From contig JAEWET010000011.1 in assembly GCA_023389195.1 (NCBI GenBank), positions 1 to 64,000 of the forward strand: a stretch of DNA of 64,000 nucleotides. The letters run 5' to 3'. A program made the translations under genes and the position numbers. Positions 16,521 through 24,461 of the stretch are shown here, piece after piece (the stretch's first letter is position 1; every line of letters begins with the position of its first letter). Under the pieces are notes generated by a model. The model was not told the DNA's origin. It did no database searches and saw only the letters and a list, made by a program, of their open reading frames with translations. This stretch comes from Aliihoeflea sp023389195 (GTDB lineage Bacteria > Pseudomonadota > Alphaproteobacteria > Rhizobiales > Rhizobiaceae).

Positions 16521-16545
16521 GGAACATCTCACGGAAAGTGGCGTT
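16521..16545 (+). promoter_or_regulatory. Predicted EcfG promoter for the PRC-barrel gene
   Basis: GGAAC at 16521-16525, 16 bases, CGTT at 16542-16545. The leader would be about 84 bases. Confidence 0.7.
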
Positions 16546-16636
16546 GTGACACTGTGAAAGGCCGCGACGCCCGCCCCCTGCGAAAAGTTCGGACATCGCG
16601 GCCGTGCAAAGGAACATGCACAAGGAGAGAATTACC

Positions 16637-17752
16637 ATGATCCGCACCCTTTTGGCGACTACCGCAATTGCAACTCTGCTTTCGACCGGCGCCTTCGCCC
16701 AGACGACCGCTCCGGAAACCGCAACCGACCCGGCGATGGCTCCGGCCACCGAGGCTCCGGCTGATGCTGCCGAAACGCCCGGCCCGCAGCCGATCGAAGG
16801 CCATCTGGCCACCAACATCATCGGCGAGAACGTCTATAATGGCGTTGCCGACGATGCCGAGAACATCGGCTCGGTCAACGACATCGTGCTGGACGCTGAC
16901 GGCCAGGCTTCGCTGATCGTCGTGGGCGTCGGTGGCTTCCTCGGCCTCGGCCAGAAGGACGTCGCTCTCGAATACGATTCGCTCGAATGGGCGCAGCGCG
17001 AGGACGGCACGACCTGGCTGGTCGTCTCGGCGACGCGTGAGCAGCTCGAGCAGCAGGAAGAGTTCGACCGCGATGCCTATGACCCGGATGATGCCGAGGG
17101 CATGGCTGCAACGGGTGCGGCGACCGGCGCTGCAACCGGCGCGGCGGCGACCACCGACACGGCTGCCGAAGCGGTTGACGACACGGCTGACGCCGCTGGC
17201 GAAATGGCCGATGATGCCGGCGACAGCATGGCCGAGACGGCGGATGATGCCGGCGACGCGATGACGGACGACACGGCTGCGACCGACGATGTTGCCGAGA
17301 CCGACGACATGGCTGCGACCGACGATGCTGCCGAGACCGACGACACGGCCGCTGCTCCGGCTGAAGACGATGCCGCCACGGACGACACGGCGACTGCCGC
17401 GATCGACCGCGCCACGCTGACGGAAGTCGACGCTGCCGGTCTGTCGGCCGACGAACTCATCGGCACGACCGTCTATGGCGCCGATGACGAGAATGTCGGC
17501 TCGATCGAGGACGTGGTCCTGGACGGCGATGCCGTCGACTTCGTCACCATCGACGTCGGTGGCTTCCTTGGCCTCGGTGCCAAGACGGTTGCCGTCGACA
17601 TGGAAAACCTCGCCTTCATGTCGGACGAGGATGGTGAGATGTATCTCTACACCTCGTTCACGGAAGAGCAGCTCGAAGCTCAGCCGGAATATGACGAGGC
17701 GACCTTCGCCGATGCGCGTGACGAGCAGCTTCTCGTCAACCCCGCGAACTAA
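16637..17752 (+). CDS. Secreted protein with two PRC-barrel domains
   Basis: A 371-residue periplasmic protein: signal peptide (1-22, ending STGAFAQ), a PRC-barrel repeat at about 60-145, a low-complexity Ala/Asp/Thr linker at about 150-265, and a second PRC-barrel at about 270-360. Both barrels share the strand VGGFLGLG(Q/A)K, so they arose by duplication. The linker repeats near-identical ATDD-type units. GGAGAG precedes the ATG at 16637. Such proteins are often strongly stress- or osmo-induced in Rhizobiales; the function is unknown. Expression should depend on EcfG. Confidence 0.9.
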   Translation: MIRTLLATTAIATLLSTGAFAQTTAPETATDPAMAPATEAPADAAETPGPQPIEGHLATNIIGENVYNGVADDAENIGSVNDIVLDADGQASLIVVGVGGFLGLGQKDVALEYDSLEWAQREDGTTWLVVSATREQLEQQEEFDRDAYDPDDAEGMAATGAATGAATGAAATTDTAAEAVDDTADAAGEMADDAGDSMAETADDAGDAMTDDTAATDDVAETDDMAATDDAAETDDTAAAPAEDDAATDDTATAAIDRATLTEVDAAGLSADELIGTTVYGADDENVGSIEDVVLDGDAVDFVTIDVGGFLGLGAKTVAVDMENLAFMSDEDGEMYLYTSFTEEQLEAQPEYDEATFADARDEQLLVNPAN

Positions 17753-17788
17753 TCGCTGGACGGCGATCTTCGCCGGACTTCGAGACGG

Positions 17789-17814
17789 AAAGGCCCGGGA
17801 TTTCCCGGGCCTTT
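17789..17814 (+). terminator. Bidirectional intrinsic terminator
   Basis: An 11-bp stem, AAAGGCCCGGG with CCCGGGCCTTT, lies around ATTT between the convergent PRC-barrel and sulfatase genes. Confidence 0.8.
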
Positions 17815-17827
17815 TCCTTTGCGTATC

Positions 17828-19369
17828 TCACTGGTGCGGAAGCGGCGCGAACGGACCTCGGGGGCCCTCGTCGGTCAATTCGCCGAGCGCCAGCGACTGG
17901 TCGAGATGCGCCGCGCGCCAGGCGAGCAGCCGTTCGAGCATGTCGACATAGACATCTCGGTAGTCCGGGTTGCGCGAACGGTCGACGGTCTCGAACGGGT
18001 CGGTCTCAAGGTCGAACAGCAGCGACGGGCCGGCGGCGAAATGGACGAGCTTGTAGCGCTCGCCGCGCAGGACCGCGAGATTGGCTGTGCGCTGCGAGGC
18101 AGGCATGCGCTTCGACGAGCCGCCGGAACCGGCGCGAAAATCGAACTCGACATGGGCTTCGGTGCGCCAGTCGTCGGGCACCTTGCCATCGAGAAACGGC
18201 GCGAGGCTGCGGCCATCAAGCCAGGGCTGCGGCGGCAGGTCCATCAGGTCGAGCAGCGTCGGGAACAGATCGACCGCTTCGGTGAAACGCGATACTGCGC
18301 CCTTCACCGCCTTGCGCCGTGGGTCGCGGATGATAAGCGGCACGTGGTAGCTGCCGTCGAAATAACCGCCCTTGCCGAGGAGATGGTGGTCGCCCATCAG
18401 TTCGGCGTGGTCGCTGGTCAGGATGACGATCGTGTCATCCCACTGGCCGGTCGCCTTCAGGTGATCGAAGAGCCGGCCGAGTTGCGCATCGACCTCGGAG
18501 ATCATGCCGTAATAAAGCGCCTTGATCTGCCGGAAATCGGCTTCGCCGAGATCGTGCACCTTGCCCTTGCGGCCGGGCAGGAACTTGCCCGTCTTCGTAC
18601 GCTCCAATTCGGCAGCGACGAAGGGATGGACGCCTGCTTCCGATGCCGGATCGGCGGCGCGGGCGAAGCTGCCGCATTCGGCCGGATCGTACATCGTGTC
18701 GTAGGGCGCTGGCACCGCGAATGGCGGGTGCGGGCGGATGAAGGAGAGATGGGCGAACCAGCCCGCCTCCTGCGCGCCATGCCAGCGCATGAAGGCCTCC
18801 GTCATGAAGGCCGTCTCGGTCTGGTCGGCGGAATAGACGGGCGGGGACGCGTCGATCGCCTTCGACCCGTTGGCGGGCCGGTGGATGTCGGGCGAGCCCA
18901 TGGAGACGTCGATGCCCTGCGCGCCAAGCCAGGCGAGCCATTGGCGCTGGTGCTCGGGCAACAACTGCCCGACGGAAAAGCCCGGGAGAATGCCCTCATA
19001 GCCTTTCAAGGCCGGATCGTTTGCGTCGTGCCGCCGCGGGTCGGGGGCGACGTCGGTATAGCCGAAAAGCGTCGGGTCGTAGCCGGCGCGGCGGGCGGCG
19101 CGGGCGATGTTGTCATGCCGATCGTCGAGCGGCGTGCCGTTGCGGCAGACGCGGTTGTTCATCTGGTAGAGGCCGGTATAGATGCAGGCGCGGGCCGGCG
19201 CGCAGGGCGCGGCATTGGCGAAATGGCGCAGGAACACCGTCCCCTCGCCCGCCAGCCGATCGACATTGGGCGTCTTCACCACCGCATTTCCGGCGATGCC
19301 GAGCGCGTCGCCGCGCCACTGGTCGCAGGTGACGAACAGGATGTTGGGACGCGACCTCCGCCTGGCCAT
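17828..19369 (-). CDS. Sulfatase family hydrolase
   Basis: A 513-residue cytoplasmic-type sulfatase (alkaline phosphatase superfamily). The maturation motif C56-A-P-A-R60 fits C-x-P-x-R, whose Cys becomes formylglycine, and D15 in CDQWRGD is a metal ligand; LTSDHAELMGDH supplies the second metal site. No signal peptide follows the chosen start (MARRRSRPN); an open frame upstream adds unrelated residues. The substrate may be a sulfate ester or a phosphonate monoester, as this subgroup includes both. It is divergent from the quinone-detoxification-like operon. Confidence 0.9.
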   Translation of the reverse strand: MARRRSRPNILFVTCDQWRGDALGIAGNAVVKTPNVDRLAGEGTVFLRHFANAAPCAPARACIYTGLYQMNNRVCRNGTPLDDRHDNIARAARRAGYDPTLFGYTDVAPDPRRHDANDPALKGYEGILPGFSVGQLLPEHQRQWLAWLGAQGIDVSMGSPDIHRPANGSKAIDASPPVYSADQTETAFMTEAFMRWHGAQEAGWFAHLSFIRPHPPFAVPAPYDTMYDPAECGSFARAADPASEAGVHPFVAAELERTKTGKFLPGRKGKVHDLGEADFRQIKALYYGMISEVDAQLGRLFDHLKATGQWDDTIVILTSDHAELMGDHHLLGKGGYFDGSYHVPLIIRDPRRKAVKGAVSRFTEAVDLFPTLLDLMDLPPQPWLDGRSLAPFLDGKVPDDWRTEAHVEFDFRAGSGGSSKRMPASQRTANLAVLRGERYKLVHFAAGPSLLFDLETDPFETVDRSRNPDYRDVYVDMLERLLAWRAAHLDQSLALGELTDEGPRGPFAPLPHQ

Positions 19370-19380
19370 GAAGTTCCCCG

Positions 19381-19409
19381 ATTGAACAATCAAGGATCGA
19401 TTGTTCGAT
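19381..19409. promoter_or_regulatory. Palindromic operator candidate
   Basis: The arms ATTGAACAATC and GATTGTTCGAT match at 10 of 11 positions around a 7-base spacer, in the divergent region between the sulfatase and dioxygenase genes. It resembles a MarR-type site; no matching regulator gene lies next to it. Confidence 0.5.
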
Positions 19410-19526
19410 AATTGAGAACGGTCCATTCTGCCGAACGGTCTTCCAATCCGCCCCCGATGGCCGACATATGGCCCATGGATCAAGCGCGGCGCAATCGCCG
19501 CGCAAGCTGAGGGAAAGGGAATCGAC

Positions 19527-20459
19527 ATGATCGACCAGATCAAGGGGCTCCACCACGTCACCGCGATGGCGCGCGACGCGCGCGAGAACAACCGCTTCTA
19601 TACCGACACGCTCGGCCTTCGCCGGGTGAAGAAAACCGTCAATTTCGACGCGCCGGACGTCTACCACCTCTACTACGCCGACGGCGCCGGCACGCCGGGG
19701 ACGGTGATGACCTATTTCCCCTTCCCCAATGCCGCGCGCGGCCGGCCGGGAACGGGCGAGGTCGGCACGACCGTCTTTTCGGTGCCGGAAGGCTCGCTCC
19801 CCTTCTGGGAAAAGCGGCTGGCGGAAAAAGGCGTCGCCGGCATCAAGCCGTCGAACCGCTTCGGCGAGAACGTGCTGTGCTTCGAGGGACCGGATGGCGA
19901 CGGGCTGGCGCTGGTCGAGACCAGCGGCGACGGGCGCGCGCCGTGGACCGGCAATGGCGTTTCCGCCGACCACGCCATTCGCGGCTTCCGCTCGGTGTCG
20001 ATGCGGTTGCGCGACACGGAACGGCAGGCCGAACTCCTGACCGCCATGGGCTACATGGAGACGGCCAAGGAAGGCGCGGTGCGCCGCTTCGTCGTCGAAG
20101 GCGGCAACGAGGCCAACATCGTCGACCTCGAGGCTCATCCGATGTTGAACCCGGGCCAGCAGGGCGCGGGCTCGGTGCACCACGTCGCCTTCGCGGTCGA
20201 CAACCGCGATGCGCAGCTTGCCGTGCGCAAGGCGCTCATGGAAACCGGCCAGCAGATCACGCCGGTCATCGATCGCGACTATTTCTACGCGATCTATTTC
20301 CGCACGCCGGGAGGCGTCCTGTTCGAGGTGGCGACCAACGAGCCGGGCTTCGACCGCGACGAGGATGCCGCGCATCTGGGCGAGGCGTTGAAGCTGCCCA
20401 AGCAGCACGAGCATTTGCGGCCCTATCTGGAACAGAACCTACAACCGATCGACAGGTGA
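19527..20459 (+). CDS. Ring-cleaving dioxygenase, VOC superfamily (MhqO/MhqA-like)
   Basis: A 310-residue two-module VOC protein. The first module starts GLHHVTAMARDARENNRFYT, with its metal His, and the second contains SVHHVAFAVDNRD and YFRTPGGVLFEVAT, with His and Glu ligands. This matches the hydroquinone-linked ring-cleaving dioxygenase family. It is first in an operon with an alpha/beta hydrolase and a GNAT enzyme, the pairing known from the Bacillus mhq quinone-resistance genes. The substrate is inferred from family only. Confidence 0.9.
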   Translation: MIDQIKGLHHVTAMARDARENNRFYTDTLGLRRVKKTVNFDAPDVYHLYYADGAGTPGTVMTYFPFPNAARGRPGTGEVGTTVFSVPEGSLPFWEKRLAEKGVAGIKPSNRFGENVLCFEGPDGDGLALVETSGDGRAPWTGNGVSADHAIRGFRSVSMRLRDTERQAELLTAMGYMETAKEGAVRRFVVEGGNEANIVDLEAHPMLNPGQQGAGSVHHVAFAVDNRDAQLAVRKALMETGQQITPVIDRDYFYAIYFRTPGGVLFEVATNEPGFDRDEDAAHLGEALKLPKQHEHLRPYLEQNLQPIDR

Positions 20460-20464
20460 GCGAC

Positions 20465-21085
20465 ATGACCATCGAAAGCTACAAGCACCGGATCGAGGAC
20501 GGGGGCGCCAACGCCCCCCTCTTCTTCACCTTCCACGGCACGGGCGGCGACGAGCACCAGTTTCCCGATCTCGCTCGCGACCTGATGCCGTCCGCCACCA
20601 TCGTTTCGCCGCGCGGCGATGTTTCGGAAGGCGGCGCGCTGCGCTTCTTCCGCCGCACGGCCGAGGGCGTCTACGACATGGAGGACCTCGCCGTTCGCAC
20701 CGAGCGCATGGCAGGTTTCATCGAGGCGGTCGTCGCCGAGCGCCAGCCGAGCGCGGTGGTCGGGCTGGGCTATTCGAACGGGGCGAATATCCTCGCCTCG
20801 GTCATCTTCGCGCGGCCGAACCTCTTCGACGGCGCCGTGCTGATGCACCCGCTGATCCCGTTCCAGCCGCAGGTGGAGGGTTCGCTGTCCGGCAAATCGA
20901 TCCTGATCACCGCCGGGCGCAAGGACCCGATCTGTCCGCCGAACCTAACCAACCGGCTGGAAAGCTTTCTGCAAGGGCTCGACGCCGGTGCCGAGACGGT
21001 CTGGCATGACGGGGCGCATGAAGTGCGGCCGGTCGAAATCGAGGCGGCGCGGCAGTTTCTGCGCAAATGGGAGATCGACCAATGA
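20465..21085 (+). CDS. Alpha/beta hydrolase (carboxylesterase/MhqD-like)
   Basis: A 206-residue phospholipase/carboxylesterase-type hydrolase. The nucleophile elbow is GLGYSNGAN, the oxyanion strand is LFFTFHGTGGDE, and the acid/His pair is probably D in AGRKDPICP and H in HDGAHEV. It starts 5 bases after the dioxygenase stop and overlaps the GNAT start (ATGA). In mhq-like operons this enzyme is required for quinone resistance; the physiological ester is unknown. Confidence 0.9.
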   Translation: MTIESYKHRIEDGGANAPLFFTFHGTGGDEHQFPDLARDLMPSATIVSPRGDVSEGGALRFFRRTAEGVYDMEDLAVRTERMAGFIEAVVAERQPSAVVGLGYSNGANILASVIFARPNLFDGAVLMHPLIPFQPQVEGSLSGKSILITAGRKDPICPPNLTNRLESFLQGLDAGAETVWHDGAHEVRPVEIEAARQFLRKWEIDQ

Positions 21086-21369
21086 GTGATGTCGAACGCG
21101 AGGACGGCAGTTCCAAGGGCCGCTACGTCTTCAGGGGCGCGGACGGCGCCGTGGCCGAGATGACCTATTCCAAGGTCGGCGCGAGCCAGATCATCATCGA
21201 CCATACGGAAGTGCCGGACGCGTTTCGGGGACAGGGCGTCGGGCTGAAGCTCGTCGAGCAGGCCGTCGCGGACGCGCGGGCCGAGGGGAAGACCATCATC
21301 CCGCTTTGCCCGTTCGCCGCGGCGCAGTTCCGCAAACATGCCGAATGGGGCGACGTGCTGAAACGCTGA
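21082..21369 (+). CDS. Small GNAT-fold N-acetyltransferase (YjdJ-like)
   Basis: A 95-residue minimal GNAT domain with the acetyl-CoA motif DAFRGQGVGLKLVEQAV and the C-terminal CPFAAAQFRKH. The ATG at 21082 overlaps the hydrolase stop (ATGA), so it is coupled. Proteins of this size belong to the GCN5-related YjdJ/NATD1 group; the substrate is unknown. Confidence 0.88.
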   Translation: MSDVEREDGSSKGRYVFRGADGAVAEMTYSKVGASQIIIDHTEVPDAFRGQGVGLKLVEQAVADARAEGKTIIPLCPFAAAQFRKHAEWGDVLKR

Positions 21370-21433
21370 ACGGGCTTTCCTTCGCGATCGGGCGCCATAG
21401 GTCAGTGGAACCCCCAACGCGAAGGAGTACGTC

Positions 21434-21637
21434 ATGGAAAATGTCTACAAGAAGATCGAGATCGTCGGTTCGTCGAAGACGTCGATCGAGGATGCGATCC
21501 AGGGTGCCGTGACCCGCGCGAGCAGCACGCTGAACAATGTCGACTGGTTCGAAGTGAGCGAGATCCGCGGTCATGTCGAAAACGGCAAGATCGCGCATTA
21601 CCAGGTCGGCATGAAGATCGGCTTCAAACTCGAATAG
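21434..21637 (+). CDS. Dodecin
   Basis: A 67-residue dodecin, a flavin-binding dodecameric storage protein. It starts MENVYKKIEIVGSSKTSIED and includes the conserved W in NNVDWFEVSEIRG that stacks on flavin, and the ending HYQVGMKIGFKLE. GAAGGAG precedes the start. It is monocistronic and convergent with the S8 peptidase gene, one base apart. Confidence 0.96.
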   Translation: MENVYKKIEIVGSSKTSIEDAIQGAVTRASSTLNNVDWFEVSEIRGHVENGKIAHYQVGMKIGFKLE

Positions 21638-21638
21638 G

Positions 21639-23060
21639 TCACTTGCCGGCTGTTTCCACTACCCGGGAGCAGATCCGGGAGGCGTCGAGCAAGCCGGCGC
21701 CGTAGACCTTGTCGCGCCCCGGATCACCGAGGTCGGCAGCGTCCGCGATCAGGCGGCGCTCCAGTTCGGCCGGCGACAGATCCCCATCTGCGGCGAGCAT
21801 CTTCGACAGGGCTGCGGTGACGAAGGGCGCCGCGAAAGAGGTGCCGGTCTTGGTACGGGCGCCCGAGATGGAAGCAGCCGTCCAGATGTCGACGCCCGGC
21901 GCGGCGACATCGACATGGTCGCCCTGCACCGCGCGCCGATAGACCCGGCCACGCCGATCGACGGCGGTGACGGCGATCACGCCGGGATAGGCCGCAGGAA
22001 AGCGCGGTTCGGCGCGGGCGCCGTCGTTGCCGACCGCGGCCACGATCGCGATATCGGCGCCGACCACGGCCCTCACCATTCGCTCCAGAACCCGGTTGTC
22101 CTCGCCCGCGAGGCTCAGATTGACGATGCGGACCTGCCGTTCGACCAGAAGGTCGAGCGCGCGCACGACATCATAGGCAGCGGCGCGCTCGGCCCGGCCT
22201 TCGCCGACAAAGGCGTCGACGGCGACGAGGCGTGCGTCGGGCACCAGTCCGCGTGCGCGCGCCGCCACGCGCCCGACCAGCAGCGCGGCGACCGCCGTGC
22301 CGTGCTGGAGCCCGGACGGCGGCTCGGCCTCGCTGGAAATCCGCACGACTTCCAGATCGGCACCCTCGAAAATCGCGTGCGCCGGATTGATGCCGGTATC
22401 GACCATGCCGATCGCGGCGGGCCCGGAGCAGCTCCGCGCGTCGAGCGGCCAGTTGACCATTTCCAGCGGCGCGCAGGCCGGGCCGTTGCAGACGGACGAC
22501 GAGCCGGCGGCGCTGGCGCGGTAGAAATGATTGAAGTCCGCGCTCGCCTCGTCATTGATCGCCCGGACGGCATCACGAGCGTCTTCGAGGGAGAGGCCGT
22601 CGGGAATGCGCAGCTTCAAGACGGTCTGGTCTAGAGTTTCGAGGCGTTCCTGAGACAGGATCGCATAGCCGGCCGCTTCGAGCGTGGCGCCGTCATCGGC
22701 CGTCAAGCCGATCGCGACGATCTCGCGTTCGGCTTGGGCCGGCAACGGTGCCGGCTGCGCGCGCACGCGGCGCGGTGCGCGCTGACGCATACCGGCGAAG
22801 GGGCGCAGAAGCTGGCGCAGGAACCGCGGAGGCCGCGAGCCGCCGCCTCGCAGACCGGACGCCCCGCCTCCGCCTTCCCCGGCAAACGCGCCGCCGTCGT
22901 CACCGTCATCGCCGTCATCGGCAAAGGCGGTCGCGGCGACGAGTTGCAGGCCGACGTCCGGAACGACGGGGCTTGCAGCGAGAAGCAATGCGATCATGCA
23001 GGCCGCGAACGGCTTCGACACGCGTTTCACCTTGTCCACCTTCATTCGATTTGCCGGCAT
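21639..23060 (-). CDS. Secreted S8 (subtilisin-like) serine peptidase
   Basis: A 473-residue protease with the triad D221 (GMVDTGIN), H253 (LQHGTAVAAL) and S408 (GTSFAAP), plus oxyanion N345. Residues 1-47 form a signal sequence, followed by a low-complexity acidic/Gly patch (48-75), a basic Arg/Pro stretch (76-105) and a propeptide-like region (110-185). A GGAAT-N16-CGTT promoter lies upstream on the minus strand, interlocked with the ECF sigma promoter. It may process the neighbouring Gly-rich protein or act in envelope stress; both ideas are inference. Confidence 0.92.
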   Translation of the reverse strand: MPANRMKVDKVKRVSKPFAACMIALLLAASPVVPDVGLQLVAATAFADDGDDGDDGGAFAGEGGGGASGLRGGGSRPPRFLRQLLRPFAGMRQRAPRRVRAQPAPLPAQAEREIVAIGLTADDGATLEAAGYAILSQERLETLDQTVLKLRIPDGLSLEDARDAVRAINDEASADFNHFYRASAAGSSSVCNGPACAPLEMVNWPLDARSCSGPAAIGMVDTGINPAHAIFEGADLEVVRISSEAEPPSGLQHGTAVAALLVGRVAARARGLVPDARLVAVDAFVGEGRAERAAAYDVVRALDLLVERQVRIVNLSLAGEDNRVLERMVRAVVGADIAIVAAVGNDGARAEPRFPAAYPGVIAVTAVDRRGRVYRRAVQGDHVDVAAPGVDIWTAASISGARTKTGTSFAAPFVTAALSKMLAADGDLSPAELERRLIADAADLGDPGRDKVYGAGLLDASRICSRVVETAGK

Positions 23061-23069
23061 CGGCTCGCC

Positions 23070-23095
23070 GGAATAAGAGTCGCTCTGGAAACGTT
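23070..23095 (+). promoter_or_regulatory. Predicted autoregulated promoter of the ECF sigma factor
   Basis: GGAAT at 23070-23074, 17 bases, CGTT at 23092-23095. It interlocks with the divergent protease promoter through a shared AACGTT palindrome. Confidence 0.65.
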
Positions 23096-23114
23096 GGCGA
23101 AGAGCACATATTCC
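23090..23114 (-). promoter_or_regulatory. Predicted ECF promoter of the S8 peptidase gene
   Basis: Minus-strand GGAAT, 16 bases, CGTTTCC. The predicted start point leaves a leader of about 22 bases. Confidence 0.65.
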
Positions 23115-23149
23115 TGTGCGTCGAAATTTGTTTTGCAGACAGGCGAGCG

Positions 23150-23683
23150 ATGACGAGCCCTCCCAGCGATATCGGCGACCAGCTCATCGCATTCCTGCCC
23201 AACATGCGCCGGTTCGCATTGTCGCTGTCGCGTGCGCCGGACGTCGCGGACGACCTCGTGCAGCAGGCCTGCGAACGGGCGCTTGCCAGTTCGGCGAGTT
23301 TCGAGCCGGGCACCCGCTTCGACGCATGGATGTTCCGCATCATCCGCAATCTGTGGATCGACCGGACGCGCCGGCAGAAGACCGCCGGCCCCAGCGAAGA
23401 CGTCTATGAGCGGCACGATTTGATGGGCGAGGACGGGCAGCAGGTGGCCGATGCCCGCCAGGAGCTGTCATCGGTCAGGGACGCGCTCGATTCCATGCCG
23501 GAGGATCAGCGGGCGATCATCATGCTCGTCTGCGTCGACGATCTTTCGTACCGCGATGCCGCAGAGGTGCTGAACGTGCCGATCGGCACCGTGATGAGCC
23601 GACTGGCGCGGGCGCGCAAAAGACTGGCCGAACTAACGGGAATAAACCCGGTGCCGGGTCGTTCTACCGGTGCGAGGGATTGA
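23150..23683 (+). CDS. ECF-family RNA polymerase sigma factor
   Basis: A 177-residue ECF sigma factor. Region 2 includes VADDLVQQACERAL and FDAWMFRIIRNLWIDRTRRQ, and region 4 includes MPEDQRAIIMLVCVDDLSYRDAAE with GTVMSRLARARKRL. It differs clearly from EcfG. The ATG at 23150 is taken; the frame is open upstream through the divergent protease gene. The next gene, 4 bases on, is its probable anti-sigma factor. Four GGAAT-N16/17-CGTT sites in the neighbourhood suggest its regulon. Confidence 0.94.
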   Translation: MTSPPSDIGDQLIAFLPNMRRFALSLSRAPDVADDLVQQACERALASSASFEPGTRFDAWMFRIIRNLWIDRTRRQKTAGPSEDVYERHDLMGEDGQQVADARQELSSVRDALDSMPEDQRAIIMLVCVDDLSYRDAAEVLNVPIGTVMSRLARARKRLAELTGINPVPGRSTGARD

Positions 23684-23687
23684 AACC

Positions 23688-24461
23688 ATGATCGAACCGA
23701 TGATTTTTGACGACGAGACATTAATGGCTTTCGCCGATGGCGAACTGGACGAGGCGACGACTAAGGCTGTCGAACGCGCGATGGAAACCGACGATGCGCT
23801 GGTGATGCGGGTCGCCGAATTCATCGAGACGCGCGCGACGGCACGCGAGGCCTTCACGCCTGCCGAGCCTGTTCCGGTCGCGCTCGACGCGGCGGTGCGC
23901 GGCATGGTCGAACGTCATCGCGCAGCCGAACAGCCGGCGTCGAACATCGTCTCGCTCGGCGCGGCACGTACGAGGCGCTTCGGCTTCGCGCAGCAATCCT
24001 GGCAATTGCCGCTCGCCGCCTCGCTGGCGACGGCGATCGCGGCCGGCTTCATCGGCTACCAGCTCGGGCAGAGCCCCGGCGCGGTGCCCGTCGAACCGGG
24101 CCTTGGCGGATTTTCGAGCGCGGAAATCGCATCCGTTCTCGACAGCGCCGCTTCGGGCGACGAGGTGGCCATCGCAGACGGATCGGGGCGCGTGCGGCTG
24201 ATCTCCTCCTTCAACGAACAGAGCGGCGCGCTTTGCCGCGAATACGAGATCGACCGCAGCGCCGGCGCGTCGGTCGTCGCGGTTTCGTGCCGGGACGACA
24301 GCGACTGGTCGATGCGGTTTGCGGTGGCGGCTCCGGCCGGCGGCGACGGCTATGCGCCCGCCTCCTCGCTCGACGCGCTCGAAGCCTATCTCGGCGCGAT
24401 CGAAGCCGGACCAGCGCTGACGGCGGAAGAAGAACGCGCCGCCCTCGACGCGGCGCGCTAG
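23688..24461 (+). CDS. Membrane-anchored anti-sigma factor
   Basis: A 257-residue protein: a cytoplasmic N-terminal domain (1-100) with the typical opening DETLMAFADGELDE, one membrane helix (about 107-126) and a periplasmic domain (130-257). The N-terminal domain lacks the zinc HxxxCxxC motif, so it is a non-ZAS anti-sigma factor. It is co-transcribed with the ECF sigma gene. Its end overlaps the convergent HprK-PqqD gene by 4 bases. Confidence 0.88.
   Translation: MIEPMIFDDETLMAFADGELDEATTKAVERAMETDDALVMRVAEFIETRATAREAFTPAEPVPVALDAAVRGMVERHRAAEQPASNIVSLGAARTRRFGFAQQSWQLPLAASLATAIAAGFIGYQLGQSPGAVPVEPGLGGFSSAEIASVLDSAASGDEVAIADGSGRVRLISSFNEQSGALCREYEIDRSAGASVVAVSCRDDSDWSMRFAVAAPAGGDGYAPASSLDALEAYLGAIEAGPALTAEEERAALDAAR

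Noticed and set aside
21409..21434. GGAAC upstream of dodecin
   Set aside because: No GTT box at the right distance, and the second box would overlap the ribosome site.
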